The notes below the pieces were generated by a model. The model was given only the letters and a program-made list of their open reading frames with translations, made no database searches and had not been told where the DNA came from. A stretch of DNA of 64,000 nt, from positions 34,509 through 98,508 of the forward strand of contig SPPL01000007.1 in NCBI GenBank assembly GCA_004570955.1. The letters run 5' to 3'. A program made the position numbers and the translations under genes. The stretch comes from Jeotgalicoccus nanhaiensis. GTDB taxonomy: Bacteria > Bacillota > Bacilli > Staphylococcales > Salinicoccaceae. This document shows, piece by piece, positions 43,187 to 51,995 of this stretch. Numbering within the stretch: position 1 is the first letter of the stretch; each line of letters starts with the position of its first letter.

Positions 43187-44116
43187 TTATTCACCTTCCT
43201 CTTCAAAGTAGTTATGTTCTTCTAAAAACTCTTCCGCAACGAGTGCCGGCTCAATACCTTCTTCATCCGCCCGGTAGTTTAAGTTCTGCATTGTTTCGGT
43301 TGAGATTGTATCTGTCAGACGGGACAGCGCCTCGTCAATTACCGGATATTCTTCAATAACTGCATGGGTCGCGAACGGTGATGCATCATACGGCGGGAAG
43401 AACTGAAGGTCGTCTTCCAGCACGACTAAATCATAAGCCGGAATGCGGCCGTCCGTCGTATAGCCGAGCGCGAGGTCCAGACTGCCTGTGCTGAGAGCTT
43501 CATAGACCAGGCTGATCTGCATAGCGCGGATGTTGCCGAAAGAGAAACCGTAAGCTTCCTGGAAGGCAGGATAGCCGTCTCCGGGACGGTTGAACCAGGA
43601 AGTATCAACGCCTACTGCGAATTCATCTGTATATTCCGCGAGATCCGATGTTGTTTCGAGGTTATATTCTTCTGCCGTTTCACGGGTTACCATAAAAGCA
43701 TAGGTGTTATCGAAACCGTAAGAATCGTAAAATTTCATATCGAATTCCTGATCAAATATTTCCTGTGTCTGCTCCATAGCAGTAACCGGATCGCTCTCCG
43801 GTTCTTGATTTAATACACCTGTCAAGTCAGTGCCGGTATAGCGGACACCGGATATCTGAGCATCTCCCGAGAGCAGGGCGTTGTGCTGAATTGTCGATGA
43901 ACCGAGATTATTAATCATTACCGGCTCAATTTCTCCTTCGCTGTAATGTTCAATCATTAAGCGTGACATATGGGAAGCAATCTGTGATTCTGTCGTCGTC
44001 ATTGATGTGATTGCGATACCGTCGCCGGAACTGCTGCTGAGACCGGGCAGGCTGCACCCGGCTAAGACAGTCAGAGATACCAGTGTGACGGCTAATAATT
44101 TTTTTATTTGTCTCAT
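43187..44116 (-). CDS. opuCC: Osmoprotectant ABC transporter binding lipoprotein OpuCC
   Basis: 309-aa lipoprotein. Signal MRQIKKLLAVTLVSLTVLAGC with lipobox LAGC; Cys21 anchors the protein outside the membrane. The mature part has the QAT/ProX-type ligand-binding fold with ISGVRYTGTDLTGVL and the RAMQISLVYEAL hinge helix. It binds a quaternary ammonium osmolyte and delivers it to OpuCB/CD. AGGAGGAG before the ATG; 10 bp from opuCB. Confidence 0.92.
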   Translation of the reverse strand: MRQIKKLLAVTLVSLTVLAGCSLPGLSSSSGDGIAITSMTTTESQIASHMSRLMIEHYSEGEIEPVMINNLGSSTIQHNALLSGDAQISGVRYTGTDLTGVLNQEPESDPVTAMEQTQEIFDQEFDMKFYDSYGFDNTYAFMVTRETAEEYNLETTSDLAEYTDEFAVGVDTSWFNRPGDGYPAFQEAYGFSFGNIRAMQISLVYEALSTGSLDLALGYTTDGRIPAYDLVVLEDDLQFFPPYDASPFATHAVIEEYPVIDEALSRLTDTISTETMQNLNYRADEEGIEPALVAEEFLEEHNYFEEEGE

Positions 44117-44126
44117 GATACTCCTC

Positions 44127-44762
44127 CTATCTCGATACTTTTAAGCCTTTAGGCGTTGCCCATTTTTCAGTCAGCGATAAAATATAATCCGCAATCAGCG
44201 CAAGCAGGGTTACCATAATTGCCGCACTGATAATCAGTTCGGGCTGGTACGAGTTCAATCCGTTAAAGACGAAGTCTCCGAGACCGCCGGCACCGATGTA
44301 GCTCGCAAGTGTTGCCCACGAAATGACATAGACCGACGATAATCTGATACCGCTTAAAATCAGCGGTACCGCGATAGGCAGTTCAACATGCCAGATCAGC
44401 TGCATGCGGGTCATGCCCATACTTTTTGCTGCTTCTTTTACGTCGGGATCAATATTTTTAACGCCGATAATAGTATTGTTTAAAATCGGCAGCAGAATGT
44501 ACGCGCTGAGTGCAATAATTGCCGGTATGCGTCCGACGCCGAACAGCGGAATCATCAGTGCAAGCACCGCAAGTGTCGGCACTGTCTGCAGCACACCGGC
44601 GGTTGTCAGGACATAGCCGCTGAGCTTTTTTGTGTTGGCGATAGCCATACCGAGCGGCACGGCAATCAGAATACCGATAAATAATGAAATTATAGACAGG
44701 TAAAAGTGTTCCCACGTTTTAATGAAAAGTTCCGTGCCATTCGCATTTAAAAATTCCATCAT
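44127..44762 (-). CDS. opuCB: Osmoprotectant ABC transporter permease OpuCB
   Basis: 211-aa permease with six hydrophobic segments and the EAA loop KSMGMTRMQLIWHVELPIAVP. Its sequence is clearly paralogous to opuCD. It overlaps the opuCA stop by four bases, so it is translationally coupled. Confidence 0.92.
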   Translation of the reverse strand: MMEFLNANGTELFIKTWEHFYLSIISLFIGILIAVPLGMAIANTKKLSGYVLTTAGVLQTVPTLAVLALMIPLFGVGRIPAIIALSAYILLPILNNTIIGVKNIDPDVKEAAKSMGMTRMQLIWHVELPIAVPLILSGIRLSSVYVISWATLASYIGAGGLGDFVFNGLNSYQPELIISAAIMVTLLALIADYILSLTEKWATPKGLKVSR

Positions 44763-45913
44763 GCTTCATCAGCTCCTGACGCAAGCTCCCGGGAAGGCTC
44801 CTCGCCCCAGATTGTATCGTACACGATATCCACCAGATTCGAGCGTGTAATTAATCCGATTAATGTATTATTGTCATCGACTACAGGAATGTTTCTGACA
44901 TTCCGTTTTAAGATGGTTCTGACTGAATCCTGAAGTTTTGAATCGATGCCGATTTTGTATATATCCCGGCCCATTAAATCAACAATATCCATGCCTTTGC
45001 GGTAGCCTTCATTAATATCTTCGATATCTATAAAACCGAGCAGCTTCTTATGGCTGTCGGTAACGAGAATTGTATCAATACGTTTTTCGCGCATTAAAGC
45101 GATGCATTCGTTAATCGATTTGTCGACCGTAATGCTGACCGGAGTAATCATTGCATCAGCAACGGTGCGCATATTCGGCCTGTCCTGAATCAGGCGTCCT
45201 TCACCGATAAAGTCGCGGACGAAGTCGTTTGCCGGATTGCGGAGAATTTCATCGGGCGAATCGAACTGGACGATTTCTCCGTGGCTCATAATACAAATTC
45301 TGTCCGCGAGTTTTATCGCTTCATCCATATCGTGGGTAACGAAAATAAAAGTCTTGCCGAGTTTCTGCTGGAGTTCTTTGACCAGGTCCTGTAATGTATC
45401 GCGCGTAATTGGGTCGAGCGCTCCGAAAGGCTCGTCCATAAGTATAATATCCTGTTCAGCTGCGAGTGCTCTGACAACACCGATACGCTGCTGCTGTCCA
45501 CCTGAAAGCTCGGATGGATAGCGGTCTAAAAACTCTTCCGGCAGGTCGACGAGCTTAATTAGTTCCCGCGCCTTCTTATCTTTGTCTTCTTCAGACCATT
45601 TTAAAAGTTTTGGAACCAGAGTAATATTTTCTTTAATCGTCATGTGAGGAAGCAGGCCAATCTGCTGGATTACATAACCGATACTGCGGCGGAGTTCCAC
45701 CGGATTTTTCTTTGTGATATCTTCACCGTTTATCGTAATCGTGCCGGAAGTCGGTTCGATCATCCGGTTAATCATCCGGAGTGCAGTCGTTTTTCCGCTG
45801 CCGCTCGTACCGATAAATGCGATAAATTCACCTTCCTGAATATCGAGGGAAATGTCGTTGACAGCTTTTTTACTGCCGCCGTAAATCTTAGTTAGGTTTT
45901 TAATACTTAGCAT
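44759..45913 (-). CDS. opuCA: Osmoprotectant ABC transporter ATPase OpuCA
   Basis: 384 aa. ATPase domain: GTSGSGKTTA (Walker A, about 36-45), LSGGQQQRIGV signature, ILMDEPFGALDP Walker B. C-terminal 130 residues form a CBS pair (ITPVSITVDKSINECIALM; RNIPVVDDNNTLIGLITR), which in OpuCA of other Firmicutes senses ionic strength or c-di-AMP. First gene of opuCABCD. Upstream at 45951-45973 an inverted repeat TACTAT/ATAGTA lies in the promoter region and may be an operator. Confidence 0.93.
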   Translation of the reverse strand: MLSIKNLTKIYGGSKKAVNDISLDIQEGEFIAFIGTSGSGKTTALRMINRMIEPTSGTITINGEDITKKNPVELRRSIGYVIQQIGLLPHMTIKENITLVPKLLKWSEEDKDKKARELIKLVDLPEEFLDRYPSELSGGQQQRIGVVRALAAEQDIILMDEPFGALDPITRDTLQDLVKELQQKLGKTFIFVTHDMDEAIKLADRICIMSHGEIVQFDSPDEILRNPANDFVRDFIGEGRLIQDRPNMRTVADAMITPVSITVDKSINECIALMREKRIDTILVTDSHKKLLGFIDIEDINEGYRKGMDIVDLMGRDIYKIGIDSKLQDSVRTILKRNVRNIPVVDDNNTLIGLITRSNLVDIVYDTIWGEEPSRELASGADEA

Positions 45914-45950
45914 AGTTGTCTCCTTTACTTTATAAAGTTGAGCAAATTTA

Positions 45951-45973
45951 TACTATATAACTATATCATAGTA
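45951..45973. promoter_or_regulatory. Inverted repeat upstream of opuCA
   Basis: TACTAT (45951-45956) and ATAGTA (45968-45973) with an 11-nt spacer, 38 bp from the opuCA start and close to TATA-like -10 words on the minus strand. The rest of the 263-bp divergent gap is AT-rich and holds the AEC carrier promoter. Confidence 0.3.
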
Positions 45974-46091
45974 GGAGGAGTATTTCAGGTGGCTATATTT
46001 TTTCACATATAGGAAATGTTCATATGTGCGTATTCTGTAAATCATTGTGAAATAATTAACTGAAATTTAATTATAAAAATTAAATACAAAT

Positions 46092-46153
46092 ATGAAATTT
46101 AAGGAATTTTAATTTCATTACGTTTTGACAAGGATGTTAGAATAAAATAATCA
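46092..46153 (+). promoter_or_regulatory. Promoter and adjacent inverted repeat of the AEC carrier
   Basis: A consensus -35, TTGACA (46125-46130), is followed at 17 bp by TAATCA as -10. Just upstream, ATGAAATT (46092-46099) and AATTTCAT (46111-46118) form an 8-bp inverted repeat, suitable for a regulator. Confidence 0.45.
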
Positions 46154-46176
46154 TATTATATAGAAGGGGAATGCCA

Positions 46177-47097
46177 ATGCTGTCATTATTAATGATTGTA
46201 GTGCCTGTATTCCTGGTTTTTGTAGTCGGATTTACCGCGCAGAAACTTTTGAAAATGGACATTAAATCAGTTTCGTCTGTCTCGCTTTACATATTGTTTC
46301 CCTGTTTGGCTTTTACGACCTTTTACACCAGTCCGCTGGACGGAGAATTTTTATATGCCTTATTTTATTCACTGTTATTAATGCTGGTTTTAACAGTAAT
46401 CACTATTATAATCGCTCGTATATTGAAGTACGGCAGAGCGGAAATCGGCGCCATGCTGCTCGGCGTGCTTTTCCCAAACAGCGGCAACTACGGAGCACCG
46501 GTGGTACTGTTTGCGATTAATGCCGCGGCTTTTGACTATGCCATTATGCTTACCGTCATTCACACATTCATTATCAGCACCGTTGGAATTTTTATTGCGT
46601 CTTACGGCAGCGGCGCGGCGATTACCGTGCGGGAAGCTGTCCAGAGCGTCATGCGCGTGCCGGTGATATATGCGGTCTTAACAGCAATTATCTTTCAGCT
46701 GATAAACTTTGAAATTCCGGCAGCTTTTATGGAAATTATAGAAATGATCGGTGCGGCATCCATTCCAATCGTTATGCTGATTTTAGGTATGCAGCTTGCC
46801 GAAATGAAACTCGGCCACAGCGGAATGACAGAAGTTACGGGTCTGGTTGTTATGCGTATGGCAATATCACCTTTAATTGCGATGGGACTGACGCTTTTCA
46901 TGCCGGTTGATGATACGTTTAAACTTGTATTTATTATCCTGAATGCGATGCCGGTCGCTGCGAATGCTACGATGATTGCTGCGGCATACAATACGAAGCC
47001 TGACACCGTCTCCCTCGGGGCTTTTATCACCACGCTGTTAAGCCTGATAGCTCTGCCGGTCTGGCTCTTCGTTCTCGGAATTGGAATGCAGCCGTAA
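46177..47097 (+). CDS. AEC family transporter (auxin efflux carrier-like)
   Basis: About 306 aa from the ATG at 46177 (an ATG at 46171 lies only one base after GAAGGGGA). Ten hydrophobic segments in two inverted halves, with the cross-over motifs LFPNSGNYGAPV and NAMPVAANATMIA that define the family (malonate, malate or auxin-type efflux). In bacteria these carry organic acids. Its own promoter and the gap to the next gene suggest a single-gene unit or a loose pair with the M20 hydrolase. Confidence 0.83.
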   Translation: MLSLLMIVVPVFLVFVVGFTAQKLLKMDIKSVSSVSLYILFPCLAFTTFYTSPLDGEFLYALFYSLLLMLVLTVITIIIARILKYGRAEIGAMLLGVLFPNSGNYGAPVVLFAINAAAFDYAIMLTVIHTFIISTVGIFIASYGSGAAITVREAVQSVMRVPVIYAVLTAIIFQLINFEIPAAFMEIIEMIGAASIPIVMLILGMQLAEMKLGHSGMTEVTGLVVMRMAISPLIAMGLTLFMPVDDTFKLVFIILNAMPVAANATMIAAAYNTKPDTVSLGAFITTLLSLIALPVWLFVLGIGMQP

Positions 47098-47199
47098 AAT
47101 CTCACTCTTCTTTTTGATGGATTATTCAGACTATTGTTTGACATGATTATTCGCCTAAGGTAGGTTTAAGTCAAATTAATATTAAAGGGGATGCAGTAT

Positions 47200-48378
47200 T
47201 TGAGTAATCACACTAGTTTATCTCAGGCAGAAGAGTTAAAAGATAAAATCATAGAATGGCGCAGACATTTGCATAAGCACCCGGAACTATCATTTGAAGA
47301 ATACAAAACAGCGGAATTTGTAAAAGAAAAACTGGAGAAGCTCAATTTTGAAATTGAGTACCCGGTAGCGAAAACAGGACTGGTTGCGACGTTAAAAGGG
47401 AAAATTGAAGGGCCGACGGTCGCGCTGCGTGCGGATATGGATGCTCTGCCGATTCAGGAAGAAGGCGAAACGGAATATAAATCAACCGTGGACGGTGTCG
47501 GTCATCTCTGCGGTCATGATGCTCACACAGCGATACTGCTCGGAGCTGCTCATATCATCAGTGAAAATCCGCCGGAACGGGGCAACATCAAGCTCTTGTT
47601 TCAGCCGGCGGAAGAAGGATACGGCGGAGCTGATGTGATGGTGCAGGAAGGCGCCTTGAAAAATCCCGATGTGGATGCTGTAGCGGGACTGCATGTCCAT
47701 CCGACGATTAAAACCGGTGAAACTTCAATCACAGAAGGGTTTGCGACAGCATGTACAGATTCTTTCGACATTAAAATCATCGGCAAAGGCGGTCATGCGG
47801 CACACCCTCATTTATCGATTGATCCGATAGCAATATCTTCAACGGTCATTGCGTCTCTGCAGCAGATTGTCAGCAGAAATATCGATCCGCTTGAAAATAT
47901 TGTGCTCACGATAGGAAGAATTGAAGGCGGCTTTGCAAGAAACGTCATTGCGCCTGAAGTTACACTGGAAGGCACAGTACGCTTGTTAAACCCTGAACTC
48001 CGTCCGAAAGTAAAAGAAACAATGCATGAATACTTAAATGGTATCACGAGCGGGATGGGAGCGTCATATGAGCTGGAATACACATACGGTTATCCGTCAG
48101 TATTTAATGATCCGGCCTTAATTCCGACACTCAGAACAACAGTCGATAAAATACTAGGAGAAGGACAGCTGCTCGATGTTAATCCGAGCATGGGCGGCGA
48201 AGATTTCTCTTACTTTGCACGTGAAGTCCCCGGTATATTCTTCAGACTGGGAACAAATGGCGGTGAAGATACCGCGTATCCGAACCACCACCCGAAATTC
48301 AACGTAGATGAAGATGCGCTGCATTACGGAGCGGCGATACTCAGCCAGTTTGCTTATGATTATTTAGATGTAAATTAA
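47200..48378 (+). CDS. M20 family amidohydrolase (hippurate/IAA-amino acid hydrolase type)
   Basis: 392 aa from a TTG at 47200, which has AAAGGGG nine bases before it; the ATG at 47191 directly abuts the Shine-Dalgarno. Metal-site motifs of the M20D group: RADMDALPI, HLCGHDAHTA, QPAEEGYGGA, GLHVHPT and the late GGEDFSYFA. Members remove acyl groups from amino acids (N-acetyl-diaminopimelate, hippurate, IAA conjugates). The substrate cannot be chosen. Terminator at 48481. Confidence 0.88.
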   Translation: MSNHTSLSQAEELKDKIIEWRRHLHKHPELSFEEYKTAEFVKEKLEKLNFEIEYPVAKTGLVATLKGKIEGPTVALRADMDALPIQEEGETEYKSTVDGVGHLCGHDAHTAILLGAAHIISENPPERGNIKLLFQPAEEGYGGADVMVQEGALKNPDVDAVAGLHVHPTIKTGETSITEGFATACTDSFDIKIIGKGGHAAHPHLSIDPIAISSTVIASLQQIVSRNIDPLENIVLTIGRIEGGFARNVIAPEVTLEGTVRLLNPELRPKVKETMHEYLNGITSGMGASYELEYTYGYPSVFNDPALIPTLRTTVDKILGEGQLLDVNPSMGGEDFSYFAREVPGIFFRLGTNGGEDTAYPNHHPKFNVDEDALHYGAAILSQFAYDYLDVN

Positions 48379-48480
48379 AGGGACTGAATTTTCAGAAAAA
48401 GTATTGACGTTAATAAAGAATGAATGATATTTTAGAAGATAATTAAATTTGCTTAGCTGTTTTAAAATATATAACCCCTT

Positions 48481-48514
48481 AACAGGCACTTTCCACCCGG
48501 GAAGGTGCCTGTTT
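48481..48514 (+). terminator. Terminator after the M20 amidohydrolase
   Basis: AACAGGCAC-TTCC accc GGGAA-GGTGCCTGTT stem, then T-rich sequence. Confidence 0.85.
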
Positions 48515-48593
48515 TCTTTTTATTAATGAGATTGCGCACTAGGAAATTTGGGTATGTTTAGTACTAAGCGAAATAAAAATTGGGGGAGTTTTT

Positions 48594-49127
48594 GTGAAAA
48601 ACAGATACAGTGCGGATATTGAATACTTAACAGTCGGACTTGAGCATGCATCAATTGAAGTGGAAGCTTTTGTGAACCTCGGCTGTCCATACAGTGCCAA
48701 GTTTTTTGAAATTGCCTCTGAAGTGATTAAACCTTATACAGACAGCGGACATGTAAAGTTTGTTATTAAGCATGTTGACCGGACTAAAGACCGGCTGCTC
48801 CGCGGAACAGTTGCTAATAACTACGTCGATCACGATGATCCGATAGAAGGATTTGAGGCGCTGAAAAAGTTATTTCAGACACAGGAATCCTGGGTGAAGA
48901 GCTTCAGGAAAACACTTGAAATGTGTGAAGATACACTCGGACTGCCTGAAAAAATGGCAGCCTATGAACGCGGTGAAGCAGTGCTTGAAGATTTTAATGA
49001 ACGCGGGCTGAAAATCGTTCCGACAGTATTTATTAATGGGGAACACCTCACGGAATATAAGCCGGCAGACCAGAGCAAAGAAGAAATCAGCAGAATATTA
49101 ACTGAAAGAATAGAGTCATTGAAATAG
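48594..49127 (+). CDS. DsbA-family thioredoxin-like protein
   Basis: 177 aa from a GTG (GGGGGAG upstream). Thioredoxin fold with CPYS at about 31-34 (only one Cys, so a CxxS site) and the cis-Pro segment IVPTVFING at about 140. Helical insert between. Without the second cysteine it is more likely a mono-thiol reductase/isomerase or adaptor (compare YjbH/SpxH-like DsbA relatives) than a disulfide oxidase. No signal peptide, so cytosolic. Confidence 0.78.
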   Translation: MKNRYSADIEYLTVGLEHASIEVEAFVNLGCPYSAKFFEIASEVIKPYTDSGHVKFVIKHVDRTKDRLLRGTVANNYVDHDDPIEGFEALKKLFQTQESWVKSFRKTLEMCEDTLGLPEKMAAYERGEAVLEDFNERGLKIVPTVFINGEHLTEYKPADQSKEEISRILTERIESLK

Positions 49128-49184
49128 GCTGGAGTTTCCAGTCTGTTTTCATTTAGTGTATATTACTGTTAAGGAGATGAAGCA

Positions 49185-49457
49185 ATGAAGTATTTCGCAG
49201 TGTTTTTATCGATGAAAGATGAAGAATTATCGCGTGTACATAGACCGGAGCATCTGGAATTCCTAGCGCGTCAGAGAGAAGCGGGCAGCGTACTGATGAA
49301 CGGGCGGTTCACCGACGGTGCCGGCGGTCTTATAATTTATCGTGCAGAAGACACGGAGTCAGCGGTCGCACTCGTAAAGCAGGATCCCTACATTTCGCTT
49401 GGGGCGAGAGATTATGAAATTTATGAATGGGATATGGAAACAAATTACGAGTTTTAA
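49185..49457 (+). CDS. YciI family protein
   Basis: 90-aa ferredoxin-like-fold protein. Family marks: HRPEHLEFL (the conserved His-Asp-type site is partly changed), GSVLMNGRFTDGAGG and DPYISLGARDYEIYEW. AAGGAGATG precedes the ATG. YciI-like proteins are small stand-alone enzymes of unclear function. Confidence 0.83.
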   Translation: MKYFAVFLSMKDEELSRVHRPEHLEFLARQREAGSVLMNGRFTDGAGGLIIYRAEDTESAVALVKQDPYISLGARDYEIYEWDMETNYEF

Positions 49458-49475
49458 AAGTTCGGAGTGATAAGG

Positions 49476-50813
49476 ATGAATGCAGCAAAGAGAATTACAT
49501 TATTAATAGCGGGAATATTATTGTTATGGGCGCCGGGGATTCACGCCGAAGAGGCAATCAATCCGTATTTGCAGAATATGGTCGATGTACGGGCATCATC
49601 TGATGAAAGCTGGCAGGAAGCACAGAGAATGATCAGCCGTATGAATCACGTTGAAAACAGTATCTTATATCAGACGAGCAATAATGGTGCAGTATTTATT
49701 TTAGCGGATACACCGATTACAGATCAGCCCGAATTCGCCCACTTAAAAGGCGTGGTGCCGAGAGGACATACAAGTTCCTGGGATGAGATTCCGGGAGCCG
49801 GCGGCCACGTTTCGATGGCGCGTATCGGCTACAGTGAATACGGCAAAGGACATTCGACAATTAACTTGGAACTCCATGAATACGGCCATGTTGTCGATTC
49901 ATTTACAGTGGGAGTCCAGGTCAGCGAGACTGAAGAATTCAGAGCCATACATGCAGAAGAGGTGGACCAGCTGTTCGGCGGCAGTTCGCAGCGTGAATAT
50001 TACAATATGGCCGAAGAGTATTTCGGGGAAGCATTTGCGATGTATTATTATACTGATGACTCACGTTCTGAATTAGCCGGGAAAGCACCGAAAACCTATG
50101 CTTTCTTCGAAGATTTTGACCACCGGATTTTATCGACAGGAGAAGTCACAGGCAATACCGCAACGATGTACTGGGATGCTCATGAAGATGCGGCTGAGTA
50201 TGAAATGTTCCGAAATGGAGAATCCGTTGGAACGACGACAAGCAGCAGCTTCAGAATTGAAGGTTTAAATACAGACACTACTTATGACTTTCATGTTGTC
50301 GCCAAAGATGGAAATGGTCAGGAACTGTATACTTCATACACGCGCTCGGCGCTGACAGGCAGTGTTGCGGATGCGGATACGTCAGAACTGGAAGCGACGA
50401 TTTCGGAAGTTGAAGAAGCGTATCAGAATCGTGATATGGGTGAATCACTGACCCGGGCCCTGGCTAATTCGAAAAGTTATATTTCTGATGTTTACAATTT
50501 GAAACAGGATGAAGTCGATAATTTAAACAGCAATCTGGAAGAAGCATGGGAAGCTGATGAAACAGCGCAGCGCGAAGCGGAAGAACAGCGGGAACGAGAA
50601 GAACAGGAAGCCCGTGAAGAAGCAGAGCGTAAAGCCGAAGAAGAAAGACTGGAAAGAGAGAAACAGGAGCAGCTTGAAGCGGAAGAACGTGAAAAAGCCG
50701 CTGAAGAAGCGAGAAAACAGGAACTGCAGAGTACGATTATAAAAATAGTTGCAGGACTTGCGGTAATAGCGGCAGTGATTACCGGTATTATTGTTTATAG
50801 GAAGAGGAAATAA
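49476..50813 (+). CDS. Secreted membrane-anchored HExxH metalloprotease (anthrax toxin lethal factor-like fold)
   Basis: 445 aa from the ATG at 49476 (GGAG nine bases upstream). N-terminal signal peptide (cleavage about IHAEEA, residue 23-25). Residues 30-215: gluzincin-like domain with H134-E135-x-x-H138 (LELHEYGHVVD) and a downstream E185 in EEYFGEAFAMYY as probable third zinc ligand; layout fits ATLF/Pro-Pro endopeptidase proteins. Residues about 225-290: fibronectin type III repeat. Then a long Glu/Arg-rich coiled coil (350-410) and a C-terminal transmembrane helix plus RKRK tail. Secreted but membrane-held; substrate unknown. Confidence 0.77.
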   Translation: MNAAKRITLLIAGILLLWAPGIHAEEAINPYLQNMVDVRASSDESWQEAQRMISRMNHVENSILYQTSNNGAVFILADTPITDQPEFAHLKGVVPRGHTSSWDEIPGAGGHVSMARIGYSEYGKGHSTINLELHEYGHVVDSFTVGVQVSETEEFRAIHAEEVDQLFGGSSQREYYNMAEEYFGEAFAMYYYTDDSRSELAGKAPKTYAFFEDFDHRILSTGEVTGNTATMYWDAHEDAAEYEMFRNGESVGTTTSSSFRIEGLNTDTTYDFHVVAKDGNGQELYTSYTRSALTGSVADADTSELEATISEVEEAYQNRDMGESLTRALANSKSYISDVYNLKQDEVDNLNSNLEEAWEADETAQREAEEQREREEQEAREEAERKAEEERLEREKQEQLEAEEREKAAEEARKQELQSTIIKIVAGLAVIAAVITGIIVYRKRK

Positions 50814-50824
50814 TGAAAAAAGAT

Positions 50825-50857
50825 AAACTCTTGGGTAAATTCCCAAGAGTTTTTTTG
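50825..50857 (+). terminator. Terminator after the metalloprotease
   Basis: AAACTCTTGGG taaat..CCCAAGAGTTT then T4. Confidence 0.88.
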
Positions 50858-50975
50858 TGAAATAAATAATTAAAAGAATTGTCAGAAAACAGGTTGAGTT
50901 TTTTGAAAGCTTATTGTAAGATTGTCATATTGTATTACAAGTGTAAGCGCATACAAAAAAGGGGGGATAAATCTT

Positions 50976-51995
50976 ATGAAAAAAGGTTTATCAATAATTA
51001 CGATTCTGTTTCTAACATTAAGTGTTCTGACAGGTTGTAATTTTGAGAAGAAAGAAATTTATAATATTGCCACAGCATCAACAGGAGGAACTTATTATCC
51101 AATAGGAGTTGGCATGGGACAGCTCTGGACAGAACATTATCGCGATCAGAACATTAAATTTAATGGACAATCATCAGCGGGATCGGTTGAAAATATTGAT
51201 TTAATGAAAAATGGAGAAGCTGATATGTCCATTTTGCAGAATCTTATCTCGACACAAGCTTATGAAGGCAGCGGTGTTTTTGAAGGAAACGAATATAAAG
51301 ACTTAAGGGCAATTGGAATGATTTGGCCGAATGTTGAACACTTTGTCATTATGAACAATAAAATCGATTCCGGAAACATTTCTGATATTGAAGGCAATTC
51401 TTTTTCTGTTGGTCCGCAAGCAAGCGGTACTGAACAATCCACCTTGACCATGATGGAAGGTATCGAACTAGATAAGAGCAATATAAGGCCGGAGTATCTC
51501 GGGTATGATGATACTATTTCTTCTATGCGTGACGGACGCTTAGACGGCGGCTCGTTACCGGCAGGAACTCCGGTTTCCGCAATTACAGACATGTTTGCGA
51601 GTAATTTACAGGCAAGTATTTTAGAAGTAACTGACGAACAGCTTGAACAGATAAACTCTGTGGCTAACGCCTGGTATCCATATACGATTGAAGCAGGTAC
51701 TTATCCAAGGCAGGAAGAAGATATTCAGACTATTGCCCAGCCAAACGTACTTGTTGCAACACCTGAGATGGAAACAGATTTTGTTTATGACTTAACGAAA
51801 CTTCTTTATGAGAATCAGGAGTTTATGATTGGCGTTCATAACTCAGCGAGAGAAATGAAAGTTGAAACAGCACTTGAAGGATTAAATACTCCACTTCATG
51901 CAGGTGCTTACAAGTACTTTGAAGAGCAGGGTCTGGACATTCCGGAAAACCTAAAACCTGCTGAACTAGAAGAGGAGGCTGAGAAAGATGAGTAA
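50976..51995 (+). CDS. TAXI-type TRAP transporter solute-binding lipoprotein
   Basis: 339 aa from the ATG at 50976 (AAAGGGGGG upstream); the frame runs 18 codons further but without a ribosome site. Signal MKKGLSIITILFLTLSVLTGC, lipobox LTGC. The TAXI marks are IATASTGGTYYPIGVGMGQL, SAGSVENIDLMKNGEADM and GPQASGTEQST. Binds a solute (glutamate, 2-oxoglutarate or other acids in characterised relatives) for the fused TRAP permease that overlaps it by eight bases. Confidence 0.9.
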   Translation: MKKGLSIITILFLTLSVLTGCNFEKKEIYNIATASTGGTYYPIGVGMGQLWTEHYRDQNIKFNGQSSAGSVENIDLMKNGEADMSILQNLISTQAYEGSGVFEGNEYKDLRAIGMIWPNVEHFVIMNNKIDSGNISDIEGNSFSVGPQASGTEQSTLTMMEGIELDKSNIRPEYLGYDDTISSMRDGRLDGGSLPAGTPVSAITDMFASNLQASILEVTDEQLEQINSVANAWYPYTIEAGTYPRQEEDIQTIAQPNVLVATPEMETDFVYDLTKLLYENQEFMIGVHNSAREMKVETALEGLNTPLHAGAYKYFEEQGLDIPENLKPAELEEEAEKDE

